From assembly GCA_016081115.2 (NCBI GenBank), contig CM071929.1, positions 3,844,001 to 3,908,000 of the forward strand: a stretch of 64,000 nucleotides of DNA, read 5' to 3'. The stretch comes from Rehmannia glutinosa (Eukaryota > Streptophyta > Magnoliopsida > Lamiales > Orobanchaceae). Shown piece by piece: positions 12,623 through 22,180 of this stretch (its first letter is position 1; each line of letters begins with the position of its first letter). The notes under the pieces are model-generated. The model ran no database searches. It was not told where the DNA came from and saw only the letters and a program-made list of their open reading frames with translations. Position numbers and translations under genes: made by a program.

Positions 12623-14657
12623 CTCAAAAAAAGAAAAACTCCTTTCATTTTTTTCATTTTTTATATTTTATTTCATGGTTAGATGTATAATATGTGTATA
12701 TGAGTATATCCAGGGGGAAACCACCAAGGCCACCCCCATTTTTTTTTACTATCTATATCTATATATGTATGTAAGTATATTTTGTATTCTGTATTATATC
12801 CTTTCCTAACCCAAACTATTGATAAATAAAATTCATCCTGAACCGTACAAGCCTATGACTATTACTTTTAATTTTAAATAAATTATTGTGTGAGTTTTAT
12901 ATATCATAATATTTAAAACGTGGAGTATGAATCTCGATTAGGATTATTTTGTATTTTGAAATATCTAACTATGGATATTAATGTAATTTTTAATGCAAAT
13001 GTAAAATATATAAATTTTATGGTGATATATGTTTGATAATTTATTCTTTAATTGTTGGCGCTATGATATATTTCTACTTAATCCTATAATATTAATATTA
13101 CTCATTTCTATCTCAAATCCTATTAAGAAATTACATCTATTATTCATAAAATATTGCAAATTCGAAAAAAATTACCCATACCGGTCTTATTAGGGTCCAA
13201 ATGGCGTGGATACTCTACACATCCCAAAGCAATCCCTAGTTGGCCCCCCTCCGGGTCCGCCCTGTGTATATCATATAAATTCATATTATTAATTATTTGA
13301 ACGTAATATATCTCATAAGCACATATCATAGACAATGGTAAAACCAACACATAAAAATGGGATGAGCTAGGATGAAAAAACTAGAAAAAAATATATAAAA
13401 TCTAACTTAATATTTTTTTAATTTCTTAATGATTTGAGCTATAAAAATTCTAAAGGTCGAAACAATAAAATAATAAAATACAAGTGTAACAAAAAAATGG
13501 ATCGAAAAGGTTTTTTAAAAATGTGAATGGATATGAAACGGAAATATAAGGATGAAAGATGATGTGATATGAAAATAGTAAAATAATAACCTGAATATGA
13601 TTGATAGTTAAAAATATGTGTGTCTCTAAGTGTGAGTAAATGTGAAATTAAGGGAAAATGTGTTATAATGATTTGATATTTTTTTTTTGGGAAAGTGGGT
13701 AGATGTGATTGGTGTAAGAAAAGTGAGAAAAAGTAAGAGTGAATTAATAGTAAATTTTTTTCAAAAAAATTATTTCCATTTACATTTCTTTATCAAAAAT
13801 TTCAATTAGCAAAAAAATTCCTAAAACTTCTTATATCCAAGCACTACCTTATGTTGTTGGATTCATGCCAAGTGCATGAATATATGAAATATAGTGTAAT
13901 AGATGAGGGGTGTTGCATCAAATGATGTACACCAGATGTAACCTTTAATAGATTATATTATAAAGAATGAATTTTGATAACTTCACATTTGATATGTGTG
14001 TGAATTATACGTGTAATTCACTCTTTTAGTTAAAATAACAACGAACAATCCACGTCTGTTGAAGGAGAACTATGAAGAACTTCGTAAAGTAGGTTGTCAA
14101 AATTAGAGGTTTCAGATGTAAAATATAGCAGAAATGTGATTTACTAGTTTGTATTCAAATAATGTTTATGTCCTAAAATAAATTATTTATTTCCTCCGAA
14201 AAATTCTATCACTTCAAGTAATCATGCCCCAACGTTACTTTTAACACTGTTATTTTCTAACTAACATTAATGACATGATGATGAGAGATTGATAAGTAGT
14301 GGATGTTAATGGGTTGAAACAGTATTAATTAAATTATTAAGATTATGTTAGTGGTAATTATTAAATAAGTAGCACTTTCTTTTATTTCAAGAAAATCTCA
14401 TTTTTAATCAATTAGACCACTTATTGGTCAATCTTAATACTGATAGGTGGAGTAGATATTGGATGAGGAAGAAGTGGGCCTGGGCCAGATAATAAAATGA
14501 AAAAATAAGAAATGGACTGGAGTCACTGGACATAGTACAAGTCGTCCCATGTGGTAATCCACATGGCTGCTTTTATTGCTATACTTTCTTCTTGTTAGAA
14601 ATGTGAAATATCGTTTGTCATATGTGACGCCAATCAATCCAACAGAAAACTATTATC
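12623..14657. other. AT-rich intergenic DNA
   Basis: No gene seen. A short GC-richer patch at about 13190-13265 looks like a fragment of an old repeat. The span 13390-13860 is copy 2 of the dispersed repeat described separately. Confidence 0.5.
13390..13860. repeat. AT-rich dispersed repeat, copy 2 (inverted relative to copy 1)
   Basis: Reverse-complement relative of 2690-3185. Aligned landmarks are GGGAAAATGTG, TAGATGTGATTGGT, GAGAAAAAGTAAGAG and AATAGTAAA, in matching order. It lies about 10.5 kb from copy 1, on the other side of AGD5. Confidence 0.55.
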
Positions 14658-14881
14658 AATTTAAGACGAAATGAACGACCTTACTTGAACAGGATCTGTT
14701 CTATAGGCTTGTACCTCTGTATTCTTTGTATCCTTGAACTGCTGGTGCAGTAGAGGATCGTTCTCGGTTGGCCTAGGCCAGCACGGATGGTCTTGCAGCT
14801 GTCTGACAGACCAAAAACTTTTATTTTTCTCTTTTATTTTTATATATTCCGAATTTATTCAAAAAAAATTTAAGACGAAAT
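14658..14881 (+). mobile_element. Short retro-insertion flanked by a perfect 15-bp target duplication
   Basis: The 15-mer AATTTAAGACGAAAT occurs at 14658-14672 and again at 14867-14881. Between them are about 194 bp ending in ATTTATTC plus an A-run, the look of a plant LINE/SINE 3' end. No reading frame or clear pol III boxes were found, so it may be a very short LINE 3' fragment or an undescribed SINE. Confidence 0.65.
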
Positions 14882-15025
14882 ACATACAGGATGTATCTGT
14901 GAATTGCTATTTTATTTTCTATTTTGTGTTATATATTGGTCTCTGTTGTAAATAATCTCTATTTTATATCTAATATTTGTGATATGTATACTTATATATA
15001 TGATATGATATTAGTATAAAATAAT

Positions 15026-15271
15026 ATGGCTGTAACTGAAGCATTTAAAGAAGCAATATGGCTTAAGGGATTGATTTCTAAACTTGGTTTTCTTGATAGT
15101 AATGTTGTTGTATTTTCTGACAGTCAATCTGGTATTCAATTGTGTAAGAATCCTGTTTTTCATGATAGAACTAAGCATATAGATGTTAGGTTCCATTATA
15201 TTCGTGATATTGTTGCTAAAGGCATAGTTAATCTTGAAAAAATACCTTCGAATTTAATCCTGTTGATATAG
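15026..15271 (+). pseudogene. Copia RNase H C-terminal fragment
   Basis: An 81-codon open piece matching the last part of Copia pol (AVTEAFKEAIWLKGL, then DSQSGIQLCKNPVFHDRTKH). It begins in the middle of the RNase H domain, so the gene is truncated on the left. Confidence 0.85.
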
Positions 15272-15625
15272 GAACTAAGTGCACACTTTTGTGAGTAAAT
15301 TTCTAACATGTTTAAAAATTCCAATTTTGATACAGTGATTGAACAGTTCCTATACTTGTTGGTTTTTGGAAATGACTTGTTGTGTGCTTGCTATTTCCAG
15401 TGATATTGTGTTGTGTGTGCAATATGGTGATTTTACCCTGTCCCGTTATGCCTTGGCTTGCAGTGTATTTGCTAAGCTGTCCCGTGTGTTATGGTTTGCT
15501 TTATGCTTACTATGATGCTGATTCTTGCATTGTCTTTGTGTGTATAGTTAAGAAAAAAATTAGCGATGATGATTATGTGTGTATGTCCCGAATCGTGTAA
15601 ACCGGAATTGTGCCAAAGTGGAGAA

Positions 15626-16613
15626 TGTTATTATATGGCCCAATTTACTTGTGAATTGTTGGCCCAATTACATTTGTTCCAAGCCCAAAAGGAAGCCAAG
15701 CCCAACTGCAACCAAACCCTTGTGTTTTCTAATCTTGACCGTTCAAGTTAGGTCATTAATCTTGGCCCTTGGTTTTAAATTGGAAACACCTTATCTCTCC
15801 AAAAACCCTATCAGTCTCAAATCACTAAGGATCAGCCGCTCCATCTCTTTTTCTCTCACTAAAAATCTGATTCTTCTCTCTGTGCTTTTCTTGAGTGAAA
15901 AATCTTGTGATTTTTCAGTGAAATACCTCACCCATCTACTTTGTGTTTGTGGGTGTTCGTGTTCGTCCGTTTTCGGGGTTTTTTGGAGAGCTAAGTGTAG
16001 GGTCTGATTTCCTTTGTGGGTTTGTTCTACGCGGTTTTGATTTCCTTTGTGGTTTTGGACGGCGTTGGGTTGTGGTGTTTCGGTGGTGGCTAAACTTTGG
16101 GTGCGTCCGGTTTATATCGACGGTGAAGGGTCCTCTACACCGTTCTGAGCCTAAGGTGCCATCCACCTATCCTTTGCTCGATTTGGCGTATTGAAACGAG
16201 GCTTGAAACACAGTGATATCTTTCTATTCTAGATCTCAGTTTTTGTTCTATTTTCAGGGCTTTTACTGATTTCCCTTTTGCCCTTTTGTGTGGCAGTGGT
16301 TCATGTTCTTCAAGCTCGTTTCAGATCCCGACTCGACTGGTCTAAGGTTTTCGAGTTCTCTGTAGTTTTTAGGCTTTTGTAGCCTTTAGCTTTTGGCTTT
16401 TGTTTTTGATCCTTTGCTTCGGTTTGGATGGGAAAGTGCCTTCCCTTGTGCGTGTGCATCGCACGGCTTTATTTTCTGGTTTATTGCATTATTAGAAAAA
16501 GGCCGTAATCCCTAATCCCTACCCCGTAGGATTATTCTCGTAATAGTTAAGTTCGTTGGACTATTGTTGAATGGCTATGGCGTTCGTCTCACAAAAATGG
16601 TCGATACCTAACA
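15626..16613 (+). repeat. Copia 3' LTR (TGTTA...TAACA)
   Basis: Bounded on the left by a polypurine tract and on the right by the TAACA terminus. It contains a leader-like stretch and GC-rich patches but no long conserved frame. A partner LTR was not found in the window. Confidence 0.7.
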
Positions 16614-16742
16614 ATAAAGTAAGAAAAACAAGGAATCAAAATAAGCAAGATTGTGTTTTGCAATGAAAGTCCTGTTTCATCTCATTTCATTTCCACATAT
16701 TTATACACAAAATTCTACTATTACACTTGTGATCTCCCTTTG

Positions 16743-16845
16743 TAATCTTGTGAATATTCTAATGCTAAAGTCCACCTCATGTGGCTCATGAGCTAATCTT
16801 GTGAATATTCTAATACTAAAAATCCAACTCATGTGGCTCATGAGC
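16743..16845. repeat. Tandem duplication, two units of about 51-52 bp
   Basis: Unit 1 (16743-16793) and unit 2 (16794-16845) share TAATCTTGTGAATATTCTAA and end in the palindrome-like CTCATGTGGCTCATGAGC. They differ by a few substitutions. Confidence 0.85.
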
Positions 16846-16914
16846 CTTCTTATTATAACATCTCAATGCTTTTTACCTAATTGATATGGAATTTAAACGT
16901 TGCATTTTCTCAAG

Positions 16915-17010
16915 ATTCAAATATAGCGCAAGTGGTAAAAAAAGTGTGTTATTGGGCGAAGCGGACTAAGGTTTGAATCCCATCGCCCTCTTATTCCAGG
17001 ACATTATAAC
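16915..17010 (+). mobile_element. SINE-like tRNA-derived head
   Basis: Split pol III promoter layout: an A-box-like TAGCGCAAGTGGT at about 16924-16936 and a B-box-like GGTTTGAATCC at 16970-16980, about 33 bp apart. The 3' end is not defined. Confidence 0.55.
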
Positions 17011-18520
17011 ATCACATTTTCCCATTCCCCGAACTCGTACAAAAGTAGTACATGACGTTATTCATACAATTTTTCCTCTAAATACACCATCTCCCTATAA
17101 TTACATAAATACCATAAATATAAAAGATTATAATGACCATACTATCATAAAGTTTACACATGATCGTGTCATTAAAAACATAACCAATCATACAATCAAG
17201 CCATTAAAAACAACAACCCAACATCAAAAACCCTAACATTTCAACCCAACATCAAGAATCCTAACATGTCAACCAACATTATACTTTCGGACCAAAGCAC
17301 TATTTCAACTCAAATCAACCTAACATCAAGAACCCTAACAACAACAATCAATTTAAAACAATAGAACCACATGTAACTCTTCTATCGCCTCTGATGTAGC
17401 CATCGACACCGCTTCTTTGGGGTGTATGTTTGGGGTAGGGGAATTGGGTGTAATTAGAGGAAAGATAAAATGAGAAATGTTAAGGGTTGTATTAAGTAAA
17501 TGAATGTGTATTTATAATGTGAACGCATTTAGTGGAAAATTGGTTGTGAATAGGACAACCTTTGTAAACTGAATTTCCATGAATGTTAATTATATTAATT
17601 TCTTCCAGTAGCATGTAATAACTTCATCAATAATAAATAATGTGATTTGCACTAAAAAATGTGATTATTTATATTTAATACAATTAATATTTGAATACAC
17701 TGAATAATGTGTAATCGGTCGTTCTTCACAAAGAAATAAAGTAACAAAATCGTAAGCACAAAACATTTGAGCATAAATGGTAGAAGAGCTCCACCAATCA
17801 CCATTTAGGGTTCATTAGACGCTCTGTCAAATATTTTACTTTACTACTATGAACTATCAAATGCTGTGATTTGACCCGAATCCGGCGAGTGGATGATGCT
17901 AAAATATTATACTATTCTTATTAATTAATCTAAACGAAATTATATACAAAGTTTCCTTGGCATAAATTCTTTTTGACTTTCGGCTGGAATATAGAGCATA
18001 AAATTATAGCAGAATCTGGCCTTTTTTGTTGGGCCGGTCGATCTCCTTAATGGGCCTAAAGAGTTCCCGGGTAGTCCACTATTGGGTCTAATATCAGTCC
18101 ACAGTTATGTCGCTTTCGCGTGAACATAGTTTTGTGATAGAATATTGTTTTTTGTTATTTTTATTCAAACTCAACTCAAAAGTTTCAATCCCTATGAATC
18201 ATTTTCACGAGGATAAATTAGTTCCCATTTAATGCACTCCCAGTTTTGTTAAACCATAATCCAATTACTAAAGAACACAACTTCAATCAATTTGAACATA
18301 ACCATCCATGTGGTTCGGGTTACGATCTTCGCCTAACGCACCTTCAACTAGTTGTTGTCAATATTATTATCTTCCTTTCAAGACGAGGGTGGGGTTTGAA
18401 TTCCACGTAAAGCCACTGGCTTCCTTGGGGCAACTAGAATGGGCACTGGGGTAATGTAACATTACACTCATTGTGCGTAGAAATGTACAAGTTTTGTTGT
18501 GAACCTGAGCCTAGATGAGG
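17011..18520. other. AT-rich intergenic DNA
   Basis: No convincing gene. About 17210-17345 repeats versions of CAACATCAAGAACCCTAACA three times, a small degenerate tandem repeat. The open frame at 16973-17236 is low-complexity and I do not call it. Confidence 0.45.
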
Positions 18521-18521
18521 A

Positions 18522-18633
18522 GATCAAATAGTGGTCAAATGGTTATAACTTTCAAGTCTATATTAGAGGTCTAAGTTTCGATTCCCACTACTCATCCTCT
18601 CCCATAATATGTATCCAAAAGGAAAAAAAAAAC
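18522..18633 (+). mobile_element. SINE-like tRNA-derived element
   Basis: A-box-like AGTGGTCAAATGGTTA (18530-18545) and B-box-like AAGTTTCGATTCCC (18573-18586), followed by a short body and an A-rich tail near 18618-18632. The arrangement is typical of plant SINEs. No target duplication was identified. Confidence 0.65.
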
Positions 18634-19319
18634 ATGATACTAGTTAAAAAATATCCTGCGATTTACATCATTTCTCGGAATCGGGATTATAAGAGTCGAC
18701 ATTAGTCAACAATACTTAAATCAAAGACATCAAGGGGAAAAAGCAGAACCATCCAATTTTGCAAATGATTTCTCCCCCTTTTTTTTGCCCTTTATGAATA
18801 ATTGTGGAGTAACTACTAATAATGTGAAAAAGTTGGAACTTGTGTTGCTTTTGATTAATTAAGTCGAATTGAACATGATATTATTCAAATTTGTTTGAAT
18901 TTTTATTGAGCTTAAAAAATTGTGTTTGAACTTGGTTTTATTATTAAGTAAGTTGAGCTTGAATGAGCTTTTAATGAGTTGAATACTGAATTGAACTCAA
19001 ATAACTTGATATTTTTACACATGTTATGTTAATTTTTTACTAATCGAGTCGAACTCTAGCCAAACTTTATATTTATGGAACAAAATATTGTGTTCAAACT
19101 TGATTTGCAATGTTGATAAACTGAATTCAAACGAACTTTTAACGATCGGTTTTGAGTAGAGTATGGTGTGGTTTGTTTCGATTTTCGCCCCATTCTTGAC
19201 TCATTTTTATTTTTTTTTTGGAAACTTGTGCTTTTGGGTGATTACGCTACTTTCCATAAAGTCCGCCGCCCTTTGCTTTACTCTTCTTCCACAAACACAA
19301 ACACTCGAGAGAGTGAAAA

Positions 19320-19971
19320 ATGGGAATTTGGGAGTTCATGGGCTCAACAGCTGAAACGGTGAAACGGAACTCACCAGATACGACGCCGTTGAAGAATGCT
19401 TGTAAATACTCTTACACTTATGGCTCCGCCGCCTTCACCCAGATCGATCAAGCGGTCAGGATCAACGGTCTCTACAAGCTCGGTCAATGGATGCCAGATG
19501 ATGAAACCAAATCGAAGATCGGCATCTACACCACCAAATTCGCCCAAAACGCTGGCCACTATGCCATCCAGGAGGGCTACAAGTTGATCCCTGGTCAGTT
19601 GATTTTTCACTTTTTTTTTTTTTTGTTTTTTGAAAAGGGTAAGAAAATTTTCATCCTCTGTTAGAGAGAATTTTAACCATTATTACTCCTTGGTAAATCC
19701 ACTAGATGTGTTTCTGTAACAATTTTTCGTATGTTCAGGTGGTGTCGCGTTTTCTAATATTCTCACCAAAACCCTAAATGATGTAAAACAGGAGAATGTC
19801 AAATTAGAAAAACTCGATGTGTCGGGAGACAGGGTGGGTGCACCGAAAAACACTATAGTGGTGGCCGGAAATTCATTGACGGACCAGAGATGCGTGGAAG
19901 AGGGGGTGTGGGAGCAGTCTCCGGCGACATCGGTGTTGTGTGGGAGAGAGATAAAAATCCAGAAGATGTGA
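19320..19971 (+). CDS. Plant protein of unknown function (two exons)
   Basis: Exon 1 is 19320-19593 and exon 2 is 19739-19971, joined by a GT/AG intron of 145 nt. The joined CDS is 507 nt, 168 residues, with no frame error. It starts MGIWEFMGSTAETVKRN and contains KNACKYSYTYGSAAFTQID, then GQWMPDDETKSKIG. The second exon is polar (VKQENVKLEKLDVSGD) and ends in a stop at 19969-19971. I recognise the style of a small plant-specific family with a conserved MGxWEF start but know no function. No signal peptide or membrane segment is evident. The start is chosen because it is the first ATG after a leader rich in CT and AC repeats. Confidence 0.75.
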
Positions 19972-20273
19972 TCAGAGTTTTCATGATGAAAGAATTTTTG
20001 GCACACGGTTTTTTGACGATTTAGTGGTTCATGAATTAGCAAGAGGGAAAGGGAAGAAGCCGGAGTGACTGAGTAAGGGTCTCCACTACTGATGAAAACT
20101 TCTACTGGATTTGATGCGTTCTATGTAGAATTAGTTTTGTGAATACTTATTTTGCTGCATTATGGTTTCTTATCTGCTAAATCTGTGTCAATTGTCATCA
20201 TCGTGTAAAATCTCAAGTATGTTATATGTATTAAGTATGTGCTAACTGCTAAACTTAGCATTTACACCCGTTT
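19972..20273 (+). other. 3' UTR/spacer after the 168-residue gene
   Basis: No gene content. It ends at the CGTTT target duplication of the solo LTR. Confidence 0.4.
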
Positions 20274-21424
20274 TGTTGGGTAAAATTTTTCGTGTATGGT
20301 TTCTTTTGAAGAAAATGGCTGGATATAGTGTATGGTTTAAGTCGAGGCGATTTGGTCGGTCTCCGCAAGACGAAAACGCCCGCATAATCGAAAAGCTTAC
20401 GGTTCCGGCGTTCGTCTCTAAGATACAACGACTTTTACGTCTCGAGTTTACATAAAGACTTGGAAACTCGAAACACAACAACAACAAAAGTTCGAACTTT
20501 CAAGCTTTGAAGGAGGAAAAGGCAAGATGCAAAAATGCAATGCTCGATTAATGTTATCCGATTATTTTCGTCTCTTTCGTATGTTTTTTTTTTTTTTGAT
20601 CACCAGGGATCGAATTTTATAGGCTTTAGACGCCTGTATGGAAGGAACATGTCTTTTGGCTCGAAAAAGACACCTTTTTGACCTGACCGAACAGACGCAC
20701 TTTTCTTGGCAGGAGCACGCGGCCTTGGACGCACGGGCGTCGCCGCTTGCCCCGTCTTGCGCATGCTCAAACTTTCGGCACCAGCCACGACCCGACGCCT
20801 TGCGGGCGTGCGCGTAGGCGAAAACTCTCGGCGAGGTAGCACGACCCGACCGCACGGGCGTGCTCTTGCCCGTCTTGTGGTCGAAAGTTTTTCCCGATTG
20901 AACTCTTTTAATTAATTACAAAAATTAATTAAATATTTTAAAGGTTTTTGGTCCAAAAAGAATAAAGGCCTTGAAGCCCAAGCCCACGACCGGACCGGGC
21001 CGGCCGAGCCGGCCGGCGGGCGGCGGGCGGCGCGCGGCGTGTGTGCTTTGACCAAACCCACAAGCGTGTAGGTCCTCTCCCTTTAAAAACTTTGGTGCCC
21101 CCAGGGCTCAAACCCATTTGTCAACTTGGGATAAATAAAGTGTGCAACTTTACCTCCTCCTTTTTCCTATGTGGGATGGAGCATCTCTCCTCCCCACATT
21201 TTCCATTTTCCATACCATTTATTTGTATTAAGTGGCTAACTTTTGCATTAATTTCTCATTCACCCTAATCGGTTTGAGAAATTCCAAATGCCATACTCAT
21301 CTACTCTCTTAGTAGAATTTTTACAAATAATTTAATTCCATTTTTTCACAAATGGAAACCACTTAATTAATTGGTCAAAATCGGGTCAACACCCCATTTA
21401 TCAAAGACCAATTCCAACACGTTT
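20269..21424 (-). mobile_element. Solo LTR of a Copia family, with 5-bp target duplication CGTTT
   Basis: The element runs from TGTTGG (20274) to CCAACA (21419) and is flanked on both sides by CGTTT (20269-20273 and 21420-21424). In reverse complement it matches the layout of the LTRs of the Copia element at 46985-53389: TGTTGGAA start, GATAAA..GGGTGT.GACCC, GACCAATT, GAGAAATTAAT, TAGCCAC and TCCCACAT. No internal domain remains, so it is a recombined solo LTR. A GC-rich core at about 20700-21030 contains repeated CGGGCG/GGCCGG strings. Confidence 0.88.
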
Positions 21425-22180
21425 TACTGGTGTTGTGCTGCAATTTAATAATAATTGAGAGTCCTTTCCGCATTTTCAGTAAAGATTTAAAACAGGGGAA
21501 CATTATTATCAAAGACGACGAGTATGTTAATGCTAAAAAATATTTGGAGTATAAGTACGGTTTATTTTCATATTATTTTTGTATGAGCAAATATAAGATT
21601 TTCTTTTTTTGAGAAACGATAGCAGTTATAAGATGAGGAAATGTAAGCAGCACTATTTTGTTGGTTATATTTTCCCCTATCTATCCATTACTCAATGTCA
21701 ATAACCCAATTTACTATTTTAGTTACTTACATCTTCGCTATTAAGAACTCCTAAAAACGGAGGATCAACGAGCAAATTTATACTGAATAGGAGAAAGGTG
21801 GGAGCTAACAAAGTTATTTGCTAAGTCAATTCACTGTGCTAAAGGTATTCCAACGGAAAAAGTATCTTGAAAATTTATCACAGAATTATGGTGTTAAAGG
21901 AAAATGCCTCGTAATATATTGTACAGATCTAAACTTCAGAAAATAATACAGATGGCTTATCTCTCATTAGCCATGATGGCTAATGAGAGACTGTAGTTTC
22001 ATATAACTTCTCTTACCATGGAAACAAGGCTAGACATATTTTTTGTTACAACAATAGTTCGTGTAATATATATACTCAAGTACATTTATCTTTAAGCCAA
22101 GTCAGGTCATACTCATACAGATGCTGTTTTATTTATTTCCACATAAACATACACAATAGTAGCCAGGAAACAATCACTAA
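21425..22180. other. Spacer and probable 3' UTR of the LAZ1-like gene
   Basis: No gene seen. It includes a perfect hairpin at 21961-21989. The right part is probably transcribed as the 3' UTR of the minus-strand gene ending at 22181. Confidence 0.4.
21961..21989. terminator. Perfect 14-bp hairpin near the 3' end of the LAZ1-like gene
   Basis: CTCTCATTAGCCAT is followed by one base and its exact reverse complement. It lies about 190 bp beyond the stop of the minus-strand gene. A role in RNA 3'-end structure is only inferred; it may equally be a small inverted repeat of transposon origin. Confidence 0.35.

Larger units (their letters stand above)
15020..16613 (+). mobile_element. 5'-truncated Copia LTR retrotransposon with 3' LTR
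   Basis: The left part (about 15024-15270) encodes the end of a Ty1/Copia RNase H (MAVTEAFKEAIWLKGL, KHIDVRFHYIRD). A noncoding stretch follows to a purine-rich tract (AAAGTGGAGAA) just before 15626. An LTR of about 988 bp then runs from TGTTA (15626) to TAACA (16613), the usual inverted ends of Copia LTRs. All upstream coding parts and the 5' LTR are absent from the window. Confidence 0.8.

Noticed and set aside
15382..16194. Open frames inside the Copia 3' region
   Set aside because: They lie between RNase H and the LTR or inside the LTR and show no conserved domain.
17210..17345. AACCCTAA-like words suggesting an interstitial telomere
   Set aside because: The true unit is a longer degenerate repeat (CAACATCAAGAACCCTAACA); no run of perfect telomere repeats.
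18340..18430. Possible further SINE (GGGTTTGAATTCC)
   Set aside because: B-box-like word present, but no A box at the right distance and no A-rich tail.
20562..20915. GC-rich arginine/alanine-rich frames on both strands
   Set aside because: They fall in the GC core of a solo LTR; both strands stay open only because of composition.
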